DNA of 64,000 nt from Oreocharis arfaki (GCA_013398015.1 VZRR01002857.1:1332634-1396633); one strand, 5' to 3'; shown: positions 48,105 through 61,998, counted from the stretch's first letter. The notes: a model not told the origin generated them from the sequence alone. Numbers and translations: made by a program.

Positions 48105-48199
48105 ATGCTTGAAGAAGATCTCAGCAGTTTACATGCTGCAAGTCTACATGCTTGAAGACCCCAAAACCTCAACAATCTACATGCTTGAAGAGGACACAG
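48105..48199 (+). repeat. Degenerate minisatellite, ATGCTTGAAGA units
   Basis: Three copies of ATGCTTGAAGA (starting 48105, 48148, 48181), with a shorter ATGCTGCAAG relative at 48133, mostly separated by blocks ending in TAC. Unit length varies from about 15 to 33 bp, as in a decayed or slipping tandem array. Confidence 0.65.
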
Positions 48200-48799
48200 T
48201 TTAAATACAGCTTCAGATCTTCTGGTGTTGTGACATACCCACAACAGGGAAATAGCTGAAAGTGCAGATTATAACAACATGGTTTTAACGACATTGTTTT
48301 CTAGCTTTGATTCATGGTTGCAGATTCACAAATCAATTTAAATTGTCTTGGTTGTGGTTAGGAATTTTTCAATTCAGTGGTCATCCCTGATTAATTAGGA
48401 AGAAAATGCAAAGCAAGTTAAAGTTTAGATACCATTATCATATGATTGGAAAAAAAACAACCCTGAAAATTGACCTAAAATCAATTTTCTCTTTTGAATT
48501 ACAGATACAGATAGTTCAGGTGGCTTCTAGCTACAGCTGGTAGATGATATTGCCTGTGCAGCCAAATGCCTCCCCATTTGGACCCTAAAACTGACACATA
48601 TGTGATAGGTAAAGTACAAACACCATTAATGTCACTGCAATTTTGTCATTAACTTTGCAGATCCAATATCTACGTCAGACTCTGGCTTGTGGATCACTGA
48701 CTGAAGGCAGAACAGTAAGGATCCCTGAGTAGTTTGTGACTCGCCTGCCTATGGCTGACCTAGTCAATTTGGTTACATTTTGAAATTTCACCAAATTCA
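48200..48799. other. Non-coding unique sequence
   Basis: No gene, transposon or clear motif cluster seen. Confidence 0.55.
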
Positions 48800-49330
48800 T
48801 CGCAGGAGCATTGTCACAAGACAGTCTGACTTTTGGGTCCACAGAAAATCACACTTTACTGAACATTAAAGATGCATTACACGTTATAGTCACTTTGTGT
48901 GATTATTTTGGTATCCGTCATAGAGCATCAACCATTTTCAGTGCTGTCAGTGAAACTGTGAAATAGCACAACTATGCCTGGCAGCAGACAGTGGGGAACA
49001 AAACAAGACAAAAAAATCCCAACAAAGCTGCAAATAAAACCAGTGCACATTATGCAGAAATTGCCTTGGCATGCAGGTCATTGGTGATTTCATTTGTAAG
49101 TAATGTTTTGATTGTCACAGATTATATGTTGCTCTCATCCCCCTGACATTTGTTGTGCAGCGGGATTGATTTTTGTGCTCCAGTATGAAAAGGTCACTTT
49201 GATCAATGCAGTGTAATTGGCACTAAATTAGGATCATATCAGGTTATTTTGCTATTTAATGATGAAATATTAAAGAATAGCATGGGAAGATTGCAGGCAT
49301 TAAAGTGCACTTTAAACCTGCTGTAATGAT
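48800..49330. promoter_or_regulatory. Possible conserved regulatory element
   Basis: A half-kilobase repeat-free block. It includes AAGGTCA (49190-49196, nuclear-receptor half-site) directly abutting CTTTGATCA (49197-49205, TCF/LEF consensus), then GTGTAATTGG and CTAAATTAGG. AT-rich words such as TCATTTGTAAGTAATG and TGCTATTTAATGATG flank it. No frame crosses most of it. Enhancer-like, but conservation cannot be tested here. Confidence 0.28.
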
Positions 49331-51072
49331 GTTTTATTTTGTGGGAAAAATGGAGAGAAAAACAACTAAAGTGCAGAAAATGACTGTGATGTATTGGAAG
49401 AGTGGCCTGGAATTACATATTTTTACTCGAAATAGACTGAAAGCGCCAGACACAAAACACCAAACCCAGCAGTCAGTCCTGAATACGTTATACACAGAGA
49501 GCCCTTCTTTAGAAGTTTTAATGATGCTCGTTATGTACTAGTTACACGAGTTAAATCTTTACAATCTGCATATAATGACTGGGCAAAAGTAGATTGCTGA
49601 AGTTATGCACTTAGGCCATGATTCAAGGCAACACCTGAGACATATTTGGCACCACTAAATGCAAAAGTAAATAATTAGGCACATACTCGATGTACACCTG
49701 TGTGGTACAGTTATAAGCACTTTGTGTGGTTCCCAAACTACCATGGTACAAACATGTCAGGATTATTCAAAGGACAAACTTAAGCCCTGCTTGTTTTTTA
49801 GAAAAGATACTTTTGTAAGTACTTCTGATACTCTTTTTAAGTCCAGAAGTTGCTTGCTTCATCCCCTCCTTGTTTTAAGAAAACTCAGTATCACACTATC
49901 AGTATTTGTAATAGTCTCTGTAGTGTAAAGCCAAGGTTAACATCTTAACCTTTTAAATTTGTACTCCAGCTAGATAATGTACTTAAAGAGAGCAGAGCTC
50001 CAATGAGATTTCGTGCAACATTGGCTGCCTTTAAAGAGTAATCTTTTGATTAAGATTTTCTAAAGAGTGGATGCAGAACGCGCCAATGTTCTCAATGGCT
50101 CTCAATGTTAACAGTGAAACTCTCCTAAGGTGGGTGATGAGAATTAGCTATCAACTGTCGTGTTCGGGCACCAGGCTTGATAGAACTTAAATGGGAAACT
50201 GAATGCTCAGCTCCTATTTAAATAAATAAATATATATATACCCCAAACAACAAATCACCAGTGAAAACCAAAAGCAAAGACAAAAACCTCAGCCAGTTTC
50301 AGTCAATTCTCACTGAATTCACTATCATTCTTTTCAAGTAAATGCAGTAGACAGTGCCTTAGATGAATTGTCCATTAAAAAAAAGGGATATAATCTTTAA
50401 GAACATTGACTAAACTCAAATATATTTCTTCAAGTATTTTTTAAAAATATAAGCACGTGCTGATGGTTTTCACAAGCTCAGATGCTTCCTATTTAACAAG
50501 GATATATTTAGAACACGAGTTTTGTCAATATTTTTTCAGACTTTGCATCTAAATAATGATAAGCATCATAAGCAGTGTTAATAGTGTATGTTATTTTCTC
50601 CACTGTAAATACATGCTCTCTCCAATTATTCTGAAATGTTGCTGAACAAGACGAGCAGCAAAAGATTATACTTTTAAATGCAGCTAATGTTGCAAGAAAT
50701 TTGTTTGAAGCTTTGCTGCCATTAAGTATGTTATCTAGCTGTGGCATGAACTTTAAATTGTTAAAATATTAACCTTGTAAGTACCCTACAAATATCCTAA
50801 ACCTATTAATAATATGAAACAGTAGAATTGAAATGATATAAACCACATAAGGTAACCCTGAATGACTTACTTGAATTTATGTACCAGGCAATATTTGGCC
50901 TAATCAATCCTTAGGACTTCACTTACTTTACACTGTTCTTATTAAGTCTTTGAACTACTCGGCACATTTTGGATTTTGTTTAAAATACATCTTTTAAAGT
51001 CTATTAAGAGAAGACCCACGACAAAAGGAAAACAGAATTTTTTGGACTGCAGAGACTTTATTGCATGTATGA
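49331..51072. other. Non-coding unique sequence
   Basis: No gene is recognised. The part at 49980-50170 is repeat-free and motif-rich (TCTTTTGATTAAG, GAACGCGCCAATG) and could extend the regulatory texture to its left. An AAATAAATAAATATATATATA run lies at 50220-50240. Confidence 0.45.
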
Positions 51073-51288
51073 GTGATCCAGTCAGAAGGAACACTGCTTA
51101 TCCATGGGAAGACAGGCTGTCACGATCTGAAAAAAATGATCAAGAAACATGCTGAGGGGCTGCAGGACCTGAGTGTGGGAGAGATGCGCAGGCGTAGGCA
51201 GAAGAAACATGTTCCAGGATACCCTAAAGTGGCATACCCCAGAGTCAAGGCCATGATACGCGCTGGTACTGTGTCACAGTGTACTTGA
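51073..51288 (+). other. 71-codon open frame, unrecognised
   Basis: A plus-strand frame with an unusually basic middle (MRRRRQKKHVPGYPK) and less AT-driven composition than neighbouring chance frames. There is no flanking poly-A, no splice-like borders and no family I recognise. It could be a remnant of a processed copy or chance. A homology search would decide. Confidence 0.15.
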
Positions 51289-52848
51289 TCTTCCACTGCC
51301 CATGAACAATTTACCTGTAGATAATGAAGCTCGAATACAGAGGAAAGAAACTAAACATCTTTCCAGAATGAGCTGTATCTTATCCTATTCTCAGTACTTT
51401 TCCCCCACTTCTTCAGCGGATTTCACATATAAACATAATAAAGGAAATTAATAAAAATAATTTTAAAAAAAACCCTCCATAACATACATCATTAGATTAA
51501 AAAGGGTGATTATTCAGGAGCTCCTGCTATGATATTCCATCAGTGGAAAGAAATAAGATTGATTTTGGATAGAACTATATGTGTAAAGATAGTGGGGTTT
51601 TAACTGATTTTTCAAAGTTCTATTCATCCTTTAAAAGATACTTCAATAACACCTTCTAGTATTTTTAAAATTATTTTAAATTAGTTTCTTTCTTAAAAAA
51701 AAATGTTTCAACATTTCAAAAGTATTCAAAAAACATTTAACAACAAGGCAATTCTAAACAGCTTTCTAAAAGAAGTCTCTGTAATTTAAGGACTGAGTCC
51801 ATAGGCCCTCCATATGATTCAAATATAAAGAAAATGGGATCAGTGAAGTGATACCTGTAAAACAGAACTGACTGAAATCCAGAATTTGGGAAAAATGTGG
51901 TTTCAAGAGATTAATTTGTTTCCTGTCTCTGCTCTGATAATTGAACTCTTTTCCTCAGGAAGATCTAATGCTTTGTTTCTGCCTCAGAGTTGAGAAGTGA
52001 CTAGTTCTGATGTTGATCGTAATCTAATCTCCCAGTTATTTTATCTGTCAAGAAATGTACATGCTTGTCATGAAATAATTTTAGTAGTGGAATGAGAAGA
52101 GTAGTGGCATATGATAAGCCTTTCTGATACAGTACTTTAAATACATATTTAAATTTTATAGAAATCAATACCTTAGATATAAGTAAAATCATGGATGCAT
52201 GAATTGAATTAATACTGTAAAACATGCAAATAAATGAAAGTTCAGTTGTCCAATTTTATTTCATCAAACTGAAGTGAGTTAAAATGCATGTCATGTGAGA
52301 TTCCTTACATTATTTCATCAATAAAAATAATCTTATTTATAATTAAATAAATATATCTATTTAATTATTACCACATCTAAAACTTGTAATTGAAAATTTC
52401 AAGGTAGAAAGATGAAACTCCACCACAAGAGGGCAGCAGGAATAAAAAAGGGCATGTAGCAAGAGAAAAACGCTCATTGAAAAAGCAGCTTTGTGCTTTT
52501 TCACAAAGTCAACAAGACTTTTACCCTTGTTGAACTCTCTCACCTACCTGCAAAAAGGGAATAAAAGAAATTGTTTTACAAAACTAAGGCTTACTTACTG
52601 GCTAGTCTACAGTTGTATATGAGACATCTTTAGATGACATACAACACCATTCTAAGTTCATGATATTAGTGATGACACAATTTATTTCAGCTCACAGAAT
52701 GGAGTACCTGAATCTCCCTGCACTTTGAAAATCAATATATGCATGTGTTTCTGTTGCACATTTGTAGAGGGCTTGTGACTTAGCAGGGATTATTTGTCTT
52801 TTAACCTGTCATCACATGCCTTGGAGTATGAAAATCCCTTCACAAAAT
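51289..52848. other. Non-coding unique sequence
   Basis: Strongly AT-rich with an A/T-only run near 52325-52370. No gene or repeat family seen. Confidence 0.55.
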
Positions 52849-52886
52849 AAAAAAAAAAAAAAGGGAATAATTTCCCTTTTTTTTTT
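52849..52886. repeat. Perfect 15-bp hairpin of A-run and T-run
   Basis: Arms at 52853-52867 (ten A's then GGGAA) and 52872-52886 (TTCCC then ten T's) are exact reverse complements around the loop TAAT. Four additional A's lie to the left. The GGGAA/TTCCC core makes this more than two facing homopolymers. Confidence 0.9.
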
Positions 52887-53620
52887 CCTGTACTACTCAT
52901 CTGGGTGTTGAGAACTGAGCTGGTTTCCTGCAGCTCCTACTGTGCCCCCATTCAGCTGCTTGCAGTAGGCACACGATGCCTGCCCACCGAGCCACTCGCA
53001 CCTGAGCAGACCGAACCTCCCACGCGAGCCGGCAATTCGCCGTAATTTACGTACAGGTCTTTGGTCCCATTTGCTTCATGCAGGCAGCGTGCCTGGGGCT
53101 GAGCGATGAGCTATGATGTCATTTCTCCTGAGCTGGGCAGCACTTACCACACTGCCTTACACGGGTCAGTGGGTGAGCAGTACGGACAGGCAGCCACAGA
53201 GACATCCATCAAAGCAGCACTCTCACCCTCCATCTGCAGGGAATTCTGTGCTGCTCTCCCCTCCAGCCCTGGAGCAGCACATGTGGGCAGAGAAACAGCT
53301 GCTAGCCCATGTCCAGGGTGGGAATACCAGATGCAAGTCCAAATATAGGCCACAGATCTTGCTGCAGCTCAGTGGTCAACCCTAAAAGGGCTTCAGGCAG
53401 CAGCAAGGACCCCCCAGACAAACTGGTGAGCTGCAGAGGATGTCTTAGAGGGTGCTCTCATCGTAGGTGGGCCCCATGCTGAATCGGGCAGTAAAGGAGC
53501 CACTGTGAAGAGCATGGGTAGGAGATGGGCAGCTGGGACACAGGGATCAGGGTCAAGCACATCTGATGATTGAGGAAGAAGCACAGGACCCACTAAAAGC
53601 ACAGCTCTAAAGAAACTGAA
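52887..53620. other. GC-rich segment, origin unknown
   Basis: A block clearly richer in G and C than its surroundings, with a CpG-containing core near 52975-53045 (CACGCGAGCCGGCAATTCGCC). Frames of 69-90 codons on both strands overlap and none is convincing. It could be a regulatory island, a lncRNA exon or an old repeat I do not recognise. A clear TG...CA pair with target duplication was not found, so an LTR cannot be claimed. Confidence 0.35.
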
Positions 53621-56600
53621 GCTTCTGTGCTAGCAGGGTCTAACATCAACCAACGCATCAAACCTCCACACACCCTTTTTTTCTTCTGGCATCAAAGCAC
53701 AAACTCTTCCCCCTTTTTGATTTCTGAGATTTTTGATTCCTCAACAGATATGGTACCATTCCTGCTCCCTTCAGCCCGTCTGCAGTGGGACCACAGTTTT
53801 GACAGTAGCGCAGAGTAGAGGAAGGTTGGACTGAAGGCATGGATATGTTTTTAACCAAGGGGCAAAATTAGACAGCCCTATGTCCTTTGCTTTACCTGCC
53901 CCAGGCCTCTGAAGATGTTTTTCATAGACACAGGATGAGTCAAGGACAGAAACAATTAACAACTGAACCAACAAACTCATTTCTTGTTTTTGTGTCTAAT
54001 AGCATCATATCATCATATCCACAATTTTTAGTATGTCTCACTGAACTTACAATGCCAGAAACAGCTTTTTTACAAACTTAGGGCCACACTCTGTTTTCCT
54101 TTTTAGTGATGTGAACATTTGTAAATTTTGGGGTTAAGTTTTTTTTTTTTTCTATACATCTCAGCAGTATTAATTGTGACTTCTTGGTTTTGGCACTTTG
54201 GGCTAACTCTCTATTGTTACTTCTGGGTTTGAGGAGGTGTGTCAGTTTGTAAAAACTGACAAAGATTTGATTCCCAGGAAATGAATACTTGAAAAATATC
54301 ACTTTCACTCTTCATAAGGGATCTTATTACTACTCTCATAGATAAAATGAAAGGCTCTAACTCCATCTAATGTTCAAACTGCTGAGCACCCAGCATCTGT
54401 GTAATCTGCTTGCAAAATATGACAGCTTTGCTATGGTACAAATATTATACTCTTACTGTCACGGTTACACAACATAAAAACCATCGGTACACACACAGTA
54501 TGATACAGCATAATATAATGCAGCACACATCCTTAATTGTAATTGCAATGGCCACTTGTCTTTTTTTATTGTTATTCTTAATATTGTTTTAATGTTTTCA
54601 TTAGTCAGCTCATTTCAGTAAGTATAAGGATAAAAGACAGAAGTTTTTGTAAGACCACAGTGAAGTCAGTAGAGTGATGAAAAATAAGAGTAATACTTCT
54701 GTCACAACTAGCATTTCCAGCTCATTTTTAAGATTTCATCTGCTTTTCAAACAAATTAGTACTCACCAAAAGCTTTGCCAACACTGTCTTTGTGACATAC
54801 CATAATTAATTTGAATGTCTATGTTCTTTACATCGGCGTGTCTCAACTGAACACTGTAAAAAGAGAAGCTGTACATGGGGAAAGCTCAGACCTGTAAGTG
54901 GACATGCATGGGTACACGCACACAGCCTTTTCCTTCAAAGCCTATCTTCTCGTATTCAAACACAAATTTGAAAATCTATGAGCCACGATAATATTAATTC
55001 CCAGTTTCTTTGACCCCTCATAAAACAAAAGAATGAGTGTTTGGCTAAAAGGATTCTAATGATGCCTTTGGACTCTTACGTTCACGTAATGACTAGAAGA
55101 AAGATTTATATGCCCTGTATAGGTATAATTAGACACCCACAAACCCATTGACCCTGACGAGGTGAAGAGCTCTCCTGCTTTTTGTTTCAGCAGTTGAATC
55201 AATACTTGCACGTTTTACCACTGTGGAGTGAAATTGAGGAAATGAAAATCTGATAATTTTGCTCCCAGTGCAGTCTAGACAGAGGAGAGCAGTTTTAGTC
55301 TTTGACAGGAAGATCTATTTCCAGTTACTCAAAAGGCTAGTGTCAATTTTAAAACTTCTCTTATTATTGATTTTCAGTTTTGTTAAAAAGGATGTTTTAT
55401 TAGAAATATTAGTCCCAGTTACAATGTAAGCTTATGTCTGTTTCACAGGTTGATGAAATCATGGTTTAATTTTGGTCTGAATCACAGGATACTTTTGCCT
55501 GGTGACTTTTGTAGCAAAATCTGTAGTCTGAAGAAGTTAATTTCATTGTGTCTTCTAAATCTACATGAATCAGAACCGAACTCAGTATGCAATGGTGCAG
55601 GTTCATCTAGGAAATGCAGTGTATATAGAAAAACAACATGGCTAAAATATGTAGAATAAATATAGTTTGGCAAAATCGTAATATATGTGAAGTATTATAT
55701 TTATTTCAAATGTGTTGCTTTTTGTGTGGTTTTTTATGTGTTTGGTTTTTAATAAAAGAAATAATTACTCATACGTGTTAAAAAAGGAAGAATATTAAAC
55801 AGAAATCCTTTACGTTGGACCTGGAGGCATAAGGCAATGATATTAAACTGCAAAGCAAAATGATAATACATACCTGTAATTTTGGAAGAAGTATCAGAAA
55901 ACTGATGTTAACTTTTTGTTTACCATGGTAAACAGTTTCAATTCAGTACAATGCATTATGTATGGCTATTGCCATTGATTCTGTTTCATCATATCAACAG
56001 ACTCCATTGATTTTAATATTATATCACCTGGCTTTTACCTGTAGTATCACATTGTCTTATGTGCTGTTTTTATGGTAGAAGTTCATAATGTGTTGGAAAC
56101 ACACATAATCATAAGAGATCTGAATAAGATTTCAGCAGAGTCAAAAATCCTCAAGACCCCTTAAAGACAAAATAGAAGTCATTTTATATGTACAGACTAA
56201 GAAGCTTAGGATTAGAATAGCACAGATGGTTCAAGTATTAACCAGAAATTACTTTTTGCACACACACAAAAATGTGTCAATAAGTAAGCTACTATAGAAA
56301 TAAATAAACCACTTTTCTAATTCATTAAGAGAACAGGAGTCCATTCTAGGGTTGCATCACATGCCTTGTTTTAATGCTCTGCCTTGTGCAAGGAGAAATC
56401 AAGGTATAATACTTAGATAAATAATCAGTTCTGAAGGCTTTGAATTACATTGGTATCTCTTTCAGCTTGCCGTTTGGCAATGCTTATTGCCTTCCCCAAA
56501 ACAGTTCACACTGGAAATAATCTCCTCTGTTTAGGTTTTTTTTTTGTCTGTGCCTATAATGTGCTCCTGAGAGAGACACAGCTCCTGGGGACGAAGAAAT

Positions 56601-57337
56601 TGATATTGAACATGAATATCAGGACACGCAGATTTTTTTAAAGCTGCATCTCCCACCAGTGGAATTTTATTATGCACAAATTAATGAAGCTTTAGGACTC
56701 TCAGTCCTTACTCCCACAGGGCTAGTAAAAGTAAAATTCTGATTTAATAAATCCTTCAAATAAGGAAGAAATCACCCCCACCCCACCCTCAACCCTACAA
56801 CTCATTACTTATGCAATCAAAGTTGGGCTTCCTGCATGGATAGCACAGTTCTTCATCTGGTTATACTTGAAATCATAAGTACTGGTATGACAATTTTTGA
56901 AGCATGTATTGAGTCACAAGTTGCTGTGAACTTTGTTAATCGAGAAGTCTGAATCCGTCTCCTTCAATCACAAATAATTATTTACCTGGTATGGAATATT
57001 GTCTCACAGAACCCCAAGGTCACACAAGATCTAAGATACTTATTATTCAGGTACTCGGGAAGGTTGCCTTAGATTATCTAAATTTTTGCCTTTACAATAC
57101 AGTATGTGATCATTTAAAAGGATTTGCAAATCATGATAAAATGATGTTAAGCACAGTAGTACTTAACCTTTTAAGAGTGTCTATGAGGTACATCTTTAAA
57201 AAGGCTAGTTTAGACCAGGCAGGGAATGATTACTTCACCTAGATGCTAAGTATGCTGTGTAATTGCAAATTACTCATCAGTTATTTGTTATGATTTTTTT
57301 ACTCCTTCTTCAAGGTAACTCAATAAAACTAATGTGG
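53621..57337. other. Long non-coding unique stretch
   Basis: About 3.7 kb with no transposon or supported gene; frames do not exceed 83 codons. There is a 12-T-class run near 54140. Confidence 0.55.
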
Positions 57338-57441
57338 AGGGGGGTTGTTTGTTTTGGTTTGGTTTTTTGGTTTGTTTGTTTAGGTTTGGGGGTTTTTGTA
57401 TTTTGTTTGTTTGTTTTTGTTGTTGGTTAGGTTTTGTTGGT
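57338..57441 (+). repeat. G/T-rich low-complexity tract
   Basis: About 100 bp composed almost only of G and T (TTTG, GGTTTG and TTGTTTG-like units), strongly strand-asymmetric. Such tracts arise by slippage; runs of three or more G's at its start and middle are too few for a clear G-quadruplex. Confidence 0.8.
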
Positions 57442-60150
57442 AATTTAGGATTTTTTTAAAAATAAAATAAACTAAAAATGCTGTAGATTGTCCCTAACAG
57501 TAAGGAATTGTACTCTTCTCCTCTCTGCTTTCAGTCACTCAAGAGATAAGCTCTTCGGTAGGTAAATTAAAGCCCAAAATTCCCTCTTTTTTTTTTTTTT
57601 TTAAATTTTACATGCTCTTTTAAAAAAAACAACTTATAAGCAGCAAGCAAACACCAAAAAGTGATTTTATATTTTGCCAGAGTAGACATGGCTTTTGCTC
57701 AATATTTAGAGTTCAAGGCAGATGGGTTTTTTTTTCTTCTTCTGTAAGAATTACTGGGTGTAGTTTTATCACAGAATATCATTGCAATACATAAAATCAT
57801 CTTTTTCTCATATGTGTGTTAATATAAGGAAAAAAATCTAGAAATTTGAAGGGAAAGTTGCACGTAACCTAAAGGAATAGCTGAAAGCCTATTGCTAAAC
57901 AGACAATTTCTTAATGAGAAATTTGTTCTTTGAGTAACCTCTTATTTTTCCGTGTTTAAGAAGCAAAATGTAACGCTGTGTAGCTAGTGACTTTTAGATC
58001 AAGATTAAGAAAAACAAGACAAAAAATAGGAGCAAAATATCTGTGAAGTGGAACAGCACAGTGTGATGTGAGCACCTGCCTGTTTCCAGGCTGGCTGGGC
58101 TGTGACAGTGACACAGTTCCTCTGCCTTGCATACGAGCTCGTCAAATTAAACCAGGAGCTGCAAACAGCAAGCAGTCCCTCTTCTGGATCTCTCATCCTG
58201 CAAACTGGTTTAAGAACTACATGTTGTCACTTGCCTGTGCAGTTTAAGGAATATCAATGCAGCAGAATGAAAGAGGAACAAGACCAGAAGTCCTAGCTGT
58301 TGTTACTGTCTCATACTGAGACCAATTAGCTAATACCAATTATTGTGCTTCAAGTACAAAACTTATCCCCTCCTCATGCTTGTCCATGAAGGTTGGGTTT
58401 AGGCACTGCCAGTGTCTTTAGAATTACTGCATTCTTCACGCCCACCACTCCCTTCTTTTGTTAAATACAGGAGTAGGAAAAAACCCATCAAATTGTATGG
58501 TTTACACCCTCTCCAATAATTCACCTGGAAGAGTAAGTGAAATTTGTGTGTTTTCAAAACCATGATTCGCACCTGAATTTTTTAGAATGCTCTTCTTTGA
58601 AAACAAATTGTAGTACATCCTCCATGTTCATATAAACTGTCCCTCTTTTTGCTGCTCATTCTTGAACCGGGTGTATAACCAGAGATTCCCTAATCTTGGC
58701 AGAAGTTTCTTTGAATAAAGAGAGATAATGTGGATGCTGAATTAGGGGGAGAGCAAAAAAACGTACAGAGAACATGAGGAATAGGAGAATTTGGCCTAAA
58801 CCTACCCTCATGCTTTACACAAACACATACACAGACAACTTTAGAGAACAATTCCTATTTCTCGATTAATTCCTAAATGTAGTCCCTATGCAGCAACTTA
58901 TGAAAGTCTAAATGCCATGAGTATGTGCACCCAGCAACCTTGCTCTCAGACAGCTCATGTGTTTCTGTACAGAGAGGGTATCATTAAGTGGATTATACTG
59001 GTCAAAACTATTCAAAGCATGACAAAGTGCAAAGGCTCAACTGTTTTGTAAATAACATGTTATAAACAAATGTTAATTACACAATTGAACATCATTTTTT
59101 ACAGCTCTTGATGTACGATGGAAGGAGCAATTTCATACCTTTAAAAGTCCAGAATTACATGATTATACAATATTCTGTACTTTCAAATAATCATGTAAAT
59201 ATATAATTGAAAATTTAAAAAAATATGTGTTGCATCAGAAATGGGATAATAGGGACTTTACTGTTGAAGTGAATTAACCATCTCAGATGAAAGCTTGTTC
59301 ATTCATGTACATCAGTCTCAGTTCTCCATTAGAAAAAAACATTTGCTGTTTGTAATCCTTGAAAATTATAAAGCAAAAACATAACTTTGAATTGGAGTTA
59401 AAACAAGTAAATGACATTTTTGTTTAATTTTTCAGTGGATGCAAAACTTATTGCCTTGGAATAAAGAACGGCTTTCAAACAGAAAAAAAGATTATGTTGA
59501 ATACAAGCTTTATGCCCCATAACTGATTAAGAAATCAGTGGATATTTTTTATTTGAAATTAGCTCTTTTTCTACAGTAAAGTGGACAAACACTTCAAGTA
59601 AATAAGTGAACTTTCCTTAAAACTAGAGGAAAGGCAGCAGCAAAATAGGAGTAGGTTAGTCTAGTACAGCATAGTTAATAAACCATTCCATTGCATCCAT
59701 AAGTTAATCAGCCTGATGGATGGAGGTGTAGAGATGTAAGTGATATAATACTAATCTAAACCGAGTTTGTCTGCCACAGAGAATTCTCAATGGAACTTGG
59801 GGTATAAGGCTGCAATCTCCATCACCATGAGATTTGGGCTACATTTTGGTGATGCATCATGTAAACTTCTTTATGAGAAAAAGTCTTTATACCTACAATC
59901 AGTCTTTTTATTGATAGACAAATTTAAATCCAGCAGACTTTTTAAAAATAATGCTGAGTTGAAATTAACACACGACGATGGAAATACCTTTTACTCTTTA
60001 CGTGAAATGTAGGTAGTAATTTCTATGCCGTGGAGGATTCTAAACATGTTGGTCTTTGCCTACCTCTCACAGGCTAAACAACGCATATACGTGTTTTTTC
60101 AAACAGTTACTGGAAAGAATTTCTTTATTCTTTCAGTCAGGAGCAAGCAC
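57442..60150. other. Non-coding unique sequence
   Basis: No gene is supported. A 15-T run lies at 57588-57602. Frames of 60-80 codons on both strands have no recognised content. Confidence 0.5.
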
Positions 60151-60205
60151 TCACACACATGTGAATGACCACACACACAGACACACACAGAGGCACACAC
60201 ACACT
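60151..60205 (+). repeat. Interrupted CA microsatellite
   Basis: CACACA runs interrupted by TGTGAATGAC, GAC and GAGG. Short and imperfect. Frames across it are His/Thr or Val/Cys artefacts. Confidence 0.85.
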
Positions 60206-61998
60206 CTTGTTTGGGGCAAACACTTAGGAAGTTGTCTTGAGCTCTTTCGAACCTTTTTTTTTTCTGTACTGTTCTTGTTGAGTCATCCAGTGATGGCACA
60301 ACTACATTTTCTTCACCTCTACAGCCAAAGACTTTAACGGTATTACTTATTTTGAAAATACAAGGGACAATCCCTACATTGCGATCTACAGCCCTTCCCA
60401 GGATTTGTAATGAATTAGTAGCACTGGTCCATATGTGAAGAAAGGAAATAAGAGTTCTTTAACAGCAAGCTTTATCCACTGATTTTGTTACCTACATTGT
60501 TAAAAATTCCATTGCTTTGCTTAAAAAAATTCTTTAAAAAAATGCTTTCAACAAGATTTATCATATTAAAATACAAAGAATACAATTTGTTAGTTCAGTC
60601 TGGACATACAATAAACAAACTGCAGTCCCTGCCACCTTTTTAATTATGAAAACAGCTCAGCTATGTTATCAATCCATCTTCCTGTCCTATTTCCTGCTTA
60701 CATTTCTATCTTTGTACTTTTCTCCCTCCTAACATTGCGGTACTCTTAAAGGTTAAGAAGAAATACCTGTCACTCCTTCTATGGAGTATATACATGGGAT
60801 AAAATTTTAATTAGAGAATACTGAGTCCAACAGATGAATTCTGCACTAAGTACTGAAAGTAACAGGATTAGAATGCTTATTTTTTATGGTAGGAAATGAG
60901 GAGTCTCTTCCACAGAACTACAGTGTTGGGTTTTTTTCTTCCAAGCTCTGCCTTCTAGTGCAGTCTTTTTTCATTGTTCGACCAAATGTTTATGCTGTCA
61001 AAGGTACTGGCCAAAAGCAAAATAGTGATTGCTCATGTCAATTTGTCAATTTAATGTAGAGCACAGAACACAAAGAGCTACAGAGGTCTTGAAATGGGTT
61101 ATACGGTTCTAAGTAAAACTAAAGCACAGCAGATGATGTTCATAACTATGCCTTAATTGGAATGTCATCTAAATTTGTACATTGCACCAGCTGAAGCCTT
61201 TTCAGGACATAAGATTTAATTCCCAGATATAAAAAGTTGCAACAAAGGCTTCTGATTGATTAAAAGGTGTTTTTATTGATCCTTTTGAATGCCGAATTTC
61301 CTTCTCAGAGCTTGCTTATTCTTACTTTCACAACCGGAGAGTTGTTCATCCGCCAGCTCACTTGGCATCTTTTGGTTAGATAGTAGGGTCAATGGAATAT
61401 GTCTGTACCATGTGAATTGGAAGATGTGTTTAGATTTGACTCTGGACTTCCTTTTACCTGATACCCTGTAGAGAATGCAGACATTAGAAGAACAGAGCTA
61501 AGTATGGAGTAGCTTACCACAACAATTTTAATATAGCATGATTGGATTTATTTTCAGCAAGTGGCTCTTGTGGAAATAAAAAATAATTTCTAAATTATTC
61601 TAAATAAATTTCTAAATTCAAGATAAATTAGCATGATAAAATGGTTCAATGGAATTAAAAAGAATGTGTCTCTTCTGGTCATTTAGTTACAGAAAGTAGG
61701 TGACATCTTTATGCCTAGCCTAACAAAGACTCAACAGCAACAAACAGTAATTTACACTGCAACAAATGATGAATAATTCCTTTCAAACAATACAAACTGG
61801 GTCCATTCCAGGTTCTGGAAAAAATAACTTTGGTATAAAACGGGAGACTTTTAATATTATCTTACAAGGGTAAATATAATAGTAATTATTGAATGGATAC
61901 AAGGCAAAATATTCTTAATTGTAGTCAGCAATAAAATATTCACGTAAATCCCTAGGGAAGTGTTCAGGTTTGTGAGGGTTAATGTCAGTGGACTACCA
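60206..61998. other. Non-coding unique sequence
   Basis: Nothing recognised as a gene. A local TTCTAAATT near-repeat lies at about 61590-61620. Confidence 0.5.
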
